From: an uncultured Clostridia bacterium | GTDB taxonomy: Bacteria; Bacillota; Clostridia; Christensenellales; UBA1242 | NCBI GenBank assembly: GCA_937911885.1 | Contig: CALDPW010000023.1 | Location: forward strand, 1-7,087 | Length of the DNA stretch: 7,087 nt | Direction: 5' to 3' | In this document: in pieces, positions 4,981-7,087 of the stretch | How the letters are laid out: every line of letters begins with the position of its first letter | Position numbering within the stretch: position 1 is the first letter of the stretch | The notes under the pieces: model-generated | Database searches by the model: none | What the model saw: the letters and a program-made list of their open reading frames with translations, nothing else | Told to the model about the DNA's origin: nothing | Made by a program: the position numbers and the translations under genes

Positions 4981-5526
4981 ATGCCAATAGGGTTTGTTGT
5001 GTTTGGAATATTATTTTTATATTTCTGTTTTTATTTTACTAAACAAAAAATTATACCTTTAATTTGTTGTTTTCTTTTTTGCTGTTCGTATTTATTTTTG
5101 CCATTAACTTTAACAAAATTTTCTATAAACATTTTTATTGTGTTGCCTTTGTTAATTATGTTTGTGTATATGTTTGCAATCAATAAAAAGTATAGTTTTG
5201 TTTATTTATCTATTTTGTTTAATTTTTGTTATGTTTTTATTGTTAAAATAAACAGTGATTATTTAACAATTTTCAACCCTTTTGTTGCCAGTGTTATTTT
5301 GATAATTGTTTCTATGTTTGTTGGTGATAAAATGGCTTTAATACATTATTATTGTTTAAGTTATATTTTAATGTTGCTAACAAATATTGCCTTGGAACAG
5401 CCAATGGGTTTTGTTAATATTGCAACGGTGGATGTGTTAAGTTTTGTTATTGTTTCGTTTGTTATTAGCGAAATTATAATTTTTTTATTAAATCAAATCA
5501 AACTACTTATTAGGAGAAAAATATGA
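4981..5526 (+). CDS. Multi-spanning membrane protein of unknown function, coupled to spoIIP
   Basis: I do not recognise this family. The 181 residues are almost all membrane: six or seven hydrophobic segments at about 2-20, 24-44, 49-67, 72-89, 98-114, 118-137 and 148-170, separated by very short loops. A positively charged end (LLIRRKI) suggests the C-terminus is inside. Aromatic residues and Cys (about eight, mostly in the first half) are frequent; no catalytic motif or periplasmic domain is seen. The start is firm: AAAGGGG (4967-4973) lies 7 bases before the ATG. Its stop overlaps the spoIIP start (ATGA at 5523-5526), and a second AGGAG sits inside its end. Tight coupling to spoIIP suggests a membrane partner in engulfment, perhaps analogous to SpoIIM, but there is no sequence evidence for that. 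Confidence 0.8.
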   Translation: MPIGFVVFGILFLYFCFYFTKQKIIPLICCFLFCCSYLFLPLTLTKFSINIFIVLPLLIMFVYMFAINKKYSFVYLSILFNFCYVFIVKINSDYLTIFNPFVASVILIIVSMFVGDKMALIHYYCLSYILMLLTNIALEQPMGFVNIATVDVLSFVIVSFVISEIIIFLLNQIKLLIRRKI

Positions 5527-6593
5527 AAAAAATAATAGCGTTATTATTTGTTATGTTGTGTTGTTTAATATTAAAAAACAATATTGTTGTTTTTGCTAAT
5601 GAGCCTAACAATCATTTTTTTATTTATACTGTTGATAATGAATACTTATTTGAAAAAGAAGATATTGCGTTAAATGATATTTATATTGCCAAAGATTTAA
5701 AAATGTATGAAATTACACATATTGATTATAGTCAAAACAAAGCGTTTGCTAGGTTTGTTAAACAGCTAAAAAAACCAAATGTTAGTGTTAATAAACATCC
5801 AACACAAATATCAACCAATAATAAAAAAATCGGGCTGTATTTAACTCATAACGACGAAAGCTTTGTTCCATCCGATGGCTACGATAGCATTTATGGTGCA
5901 GGTGGAATCCATGATGTTGCACGTGCGTTAAAAAATAGTTTGCAGCAATTGGGGGTTGAGGTTGAATTAAACGAAACATTACATATTCCACATGATTATT
6001 TAGCTTATTCTAGAAGCGAAAAAACTGCCAAAACATTATTAAAAAACAATGCCGATGCTGTTTTTGATATTCATAGAGATGGCACATCTCGAAGTTATTA
6101 TGCCACAAATTATAATGGAGAGGAAAGGTGCAAGATTCGTATTGTGGTTGGGCAGGCTAACCCAAACAAGGATGAAAATTTGCAGTTTGCATTAAGTTTA
6201 TTAAGTGTTGCTGAAAAAATGTATCCTTGGTTGTTTGCTGATATTTATTTTGCAAAGGGGCATTATAATCAGGAATTAAATAACAAAATGTTATTGTTTG
6301 AAATGGGAACATATCTTATCGAAAAAGAATTGGTGTTAAATAGTGTAACGCCACTTGCAAATGTTATTAATACTGTATTATTTAACACAACAATTAATGA
6401 AGAAAATGGGGATTTGGTTGTTGGTGGAACTGTTAGTGAAACAACTCCAACTATAAACGAGCATTTAAACAAAGTTACCAAATCTAACCAATTTGTTTTA
6501 AATGTTTCGGTTATACTTACTTGCGTGTTAGTTGTGGTAGCGGCAGTGGCGTTTTTTGTTCCTTTAATAATATTAGATAGTAACAAAGAATAG
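5523..6593 (+). CDS. spoIIP: Stage II sporulation protein P (peptidoglycan hydrolase)
   Basis: SpoIIP is the amidase/endopeptidase that, with SpoIID and SpoIIM, remodels septal peptidoglycan so the mother cell can engulf the forespore. The 356 residues comprise an N-terminal membrane anchor (4-24), a linker to about 100, the catalytic domain (102-285) and an added C-terminal membrane helix (325-350). The family pattern is clear: 'IGLYLTHNDES' (His109, Glu112), 'YGAGGIHDVARAL' (124-136), 'DAVFDIHRDG' (His184), 'GQANPN' (210-215), 'LLFEMGT' (Glu260). These His and Glu residues are the expected zinc and catalytic ligands. The length is near the 401 residues of Bacillus SpoIIP. The ATG overlaps the upstream stop (ATGA), with AGGAG 6 bases ahead (5512-5516). 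The C-terminal helix is not in Bacillus SpoIIP and would tether the enzyme at both ends. Confidence 0.92.
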   Translation: MKKIIALLFVMLCCLILKNNIVVFANEPNNHFFIYTVDNEYLFEKEDIALNDIYIAKDLKMYEITHIDYSQNKAFARFVKQLKKPNVSVNKHPTQISTNNKKIGLYLTHNDESFVPSDGYDSIYGAGGIHDVARALKNSLQQLGVEVELNETLHIPHDYLAYSRSEKTAKTLLKNNADAVFDIHRDGTSRSYYATNYNGEERCKIRIVVGQANPNKDENLQFALSLLSVAEKMYPWLFADIYFAKGHYNQELNNKMLLFEMGTYLIEKELVLNSVTPLANVINTVLFNTTINEENGDLVVGGTVSETTPTINEHLNKVTKSNQFVLNVSVILTCVLVVVAAVAFFVPLIILDSNKE

Positions 6594-6657
6594 AGTATTG
6601 TTTTTTTTGTTTGGATAAAAAATTTTAAACATTTTTTTAATGGTGTCAAAATTTTAA

Positions 6658-6686
6658 TTTATTGAGAGTAATTGAGTTGCTATAAT
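6658..6686 (+). promoter_or_regulatory. Promoter of der (extended -10)
   Basis: TATAAT at 6681-6686 preceded by TGC gives a strong extended -10. The -35 at 17-base spacing (TTTATT, 6658-6663) is poor. It lies 44 bases before the der start. The TTGCTATAAT core is identical to that of the promoter at 4488-4516. No convincing terminator is seen between spoIIP and this promoter, only an all-AT imperfect hairpin near 6617-6642. Confidence 0.55.
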
Positions 6687-6730
6687 TGCATATTTAAAGT
6701 AAAATATTAAAAGAAAAATTAGGAGTTAAA

Positions 6731-7087
6731 ATGGAAAGACCATTAGTTGCAATTGTAGGCAGACCAAATGTTGGTAAAAGTACATTTTTTAATAAAGTTT
6801 GTGGAGCTCGCAAAAGCATAGTAAAAGATATGCCGGGCGTTACACGTGATAGAATTTATGGAGACGCTGAATGGTGTGGCCATGCTTTCACACTGGTTGA
6901 TACTGGTGGGTTAGATGTTAAAAATAAAGATGAATTCCAACAAAACATAACTCGTCAAGCAGAACTTGCAGTTGAACTTGCTCAAGTTGTTTTATTGTTT
7001 GTTGATGGAAAACAAGGATTATTACCAGCTGATTATGATGCTGCTGATTTCTTACGTAAATATAAAGTTGCAATTGTTTTAGTTGTT
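6731..7087 (+). CDS. der: Ribosome-assembly GTPase Der (EngA), N-terminal part
   Basis: Der is the tandem-GTPase protein needed for maturation of the 50S ribosomal subunit. The 119 residues in the window cover most of the first G domain. They show G1 'GRPNVGKST' (10-18), switch I/G2 'PGVTRDRIYG' (36-45) with the key Thr39, and G3 'DTGG' (57-60). Helix and strand follow ('AQVVLLFVDGKQGLLPADYD') up to 'VAIVLVV', just before the expected NKxD G4 motif. The rest, including the second G domain and KH-like domain, lies beyond the right edge. The ATG has AGGAG (6721-6725) 5 bases upstream. In this family the exact start MxRPxVAIVGRPNVGKS is diagnostic. Confidence 0.95.
   Translation, partial: MERPLVAIVGRPNVGKSTFFNKVCGARKSIVKDMPGVTRDRIYGDAEWCGHAFTLVDTGGLDVKNKDEFQQNITRQAELAVELAQVVLLFVDGKQGLLPADYDAADFLRKYKVAIVLVV

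Noticed and set aside
5788..5991. Minus-strand open frame inside spoIIP
   Set aside because: It is antisense to the SpoIIP catalytic domain with no start signal. The frame at 6269-6649 on the minus strand is likewise an AT-rich shadow.
1..7087. CRISPR array, tRNA or rRNA genes, prophage structural genes
   Set aside because: No regularly spaced repeats, cloverleaf-like GC-rich segments or phage module proteins were seen on either strand.

Overview
The window comes from an AT-rich, spore-forming low-GC Gram-positive bacterium. An uncultured clostridial lineage, such as a gut metagenome bin, fits best. The grounds are a stage II sporulation protein P, a YlmC/YmxH-type PRC-barrel sporulation protein, a GH18 glycosidase tail of the spore-hydrolase type, NrdR and Der, strong A/G-rich Shine-Dalgarno sites, TATAAT-type promoters and TGA used as a stop. 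The lineage is an inference; no species can be named.

Layout. Positions 1-178 (minus strand) carry a piece of an ABC-exporter ATPase. It meets, head to head near 180, the C-terminal end of a GH18 glycosidase (plus, to 502). Both genes lack their N-terminal halves at the junction, so this looks like an assembly chimera or a rearrangement breakpoint. A perfect bidirectional hairpin terminator (503-529) separates that tail from a tight minus-strand operon. The operon has its own consensus promoter (2811-2839) and encodes a two-repeat DUF1538 membrane protein followed by two different PII-like proteins, both junctions reading TAATATG. This resembles a transporter with paired PII-type regulators, but its substrate is unknown.

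Divergent from it, across a region with a perfect 16-bp palindrome, is an HD-domain phosphohydrolase gene (2917-3519). A small gene follows that appears broken by a one-base frameshift (3558-3753). A second bidirectional terminator (3845-3875) separates these from a minus-strand nrdR. The nrdR reading frame is complete except that its start codon reads ATA. It is preceded by, and overlaps, a 37-codon ORF with one complete [4Fe-4S] motif that resembles the last cluster of NuoI/EchF-like ferredoxin subunits. The two ORFs begin with nearly the same 21 bases. A PRC-barrel gene lies upstream on the same strand.

From 4981 the plus strand carries a multi-spanning membrane protein of unknown function, overlapping by ATGA with spoIIP. 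After an intergenic promoter comes der (engA), which runs off the right edge.

Most worth following up: the half-ferredoxin/nrdR start region, the DUF1538 and twin-PII operon, and the unrecognised membrane protein coupled to spoIIP.
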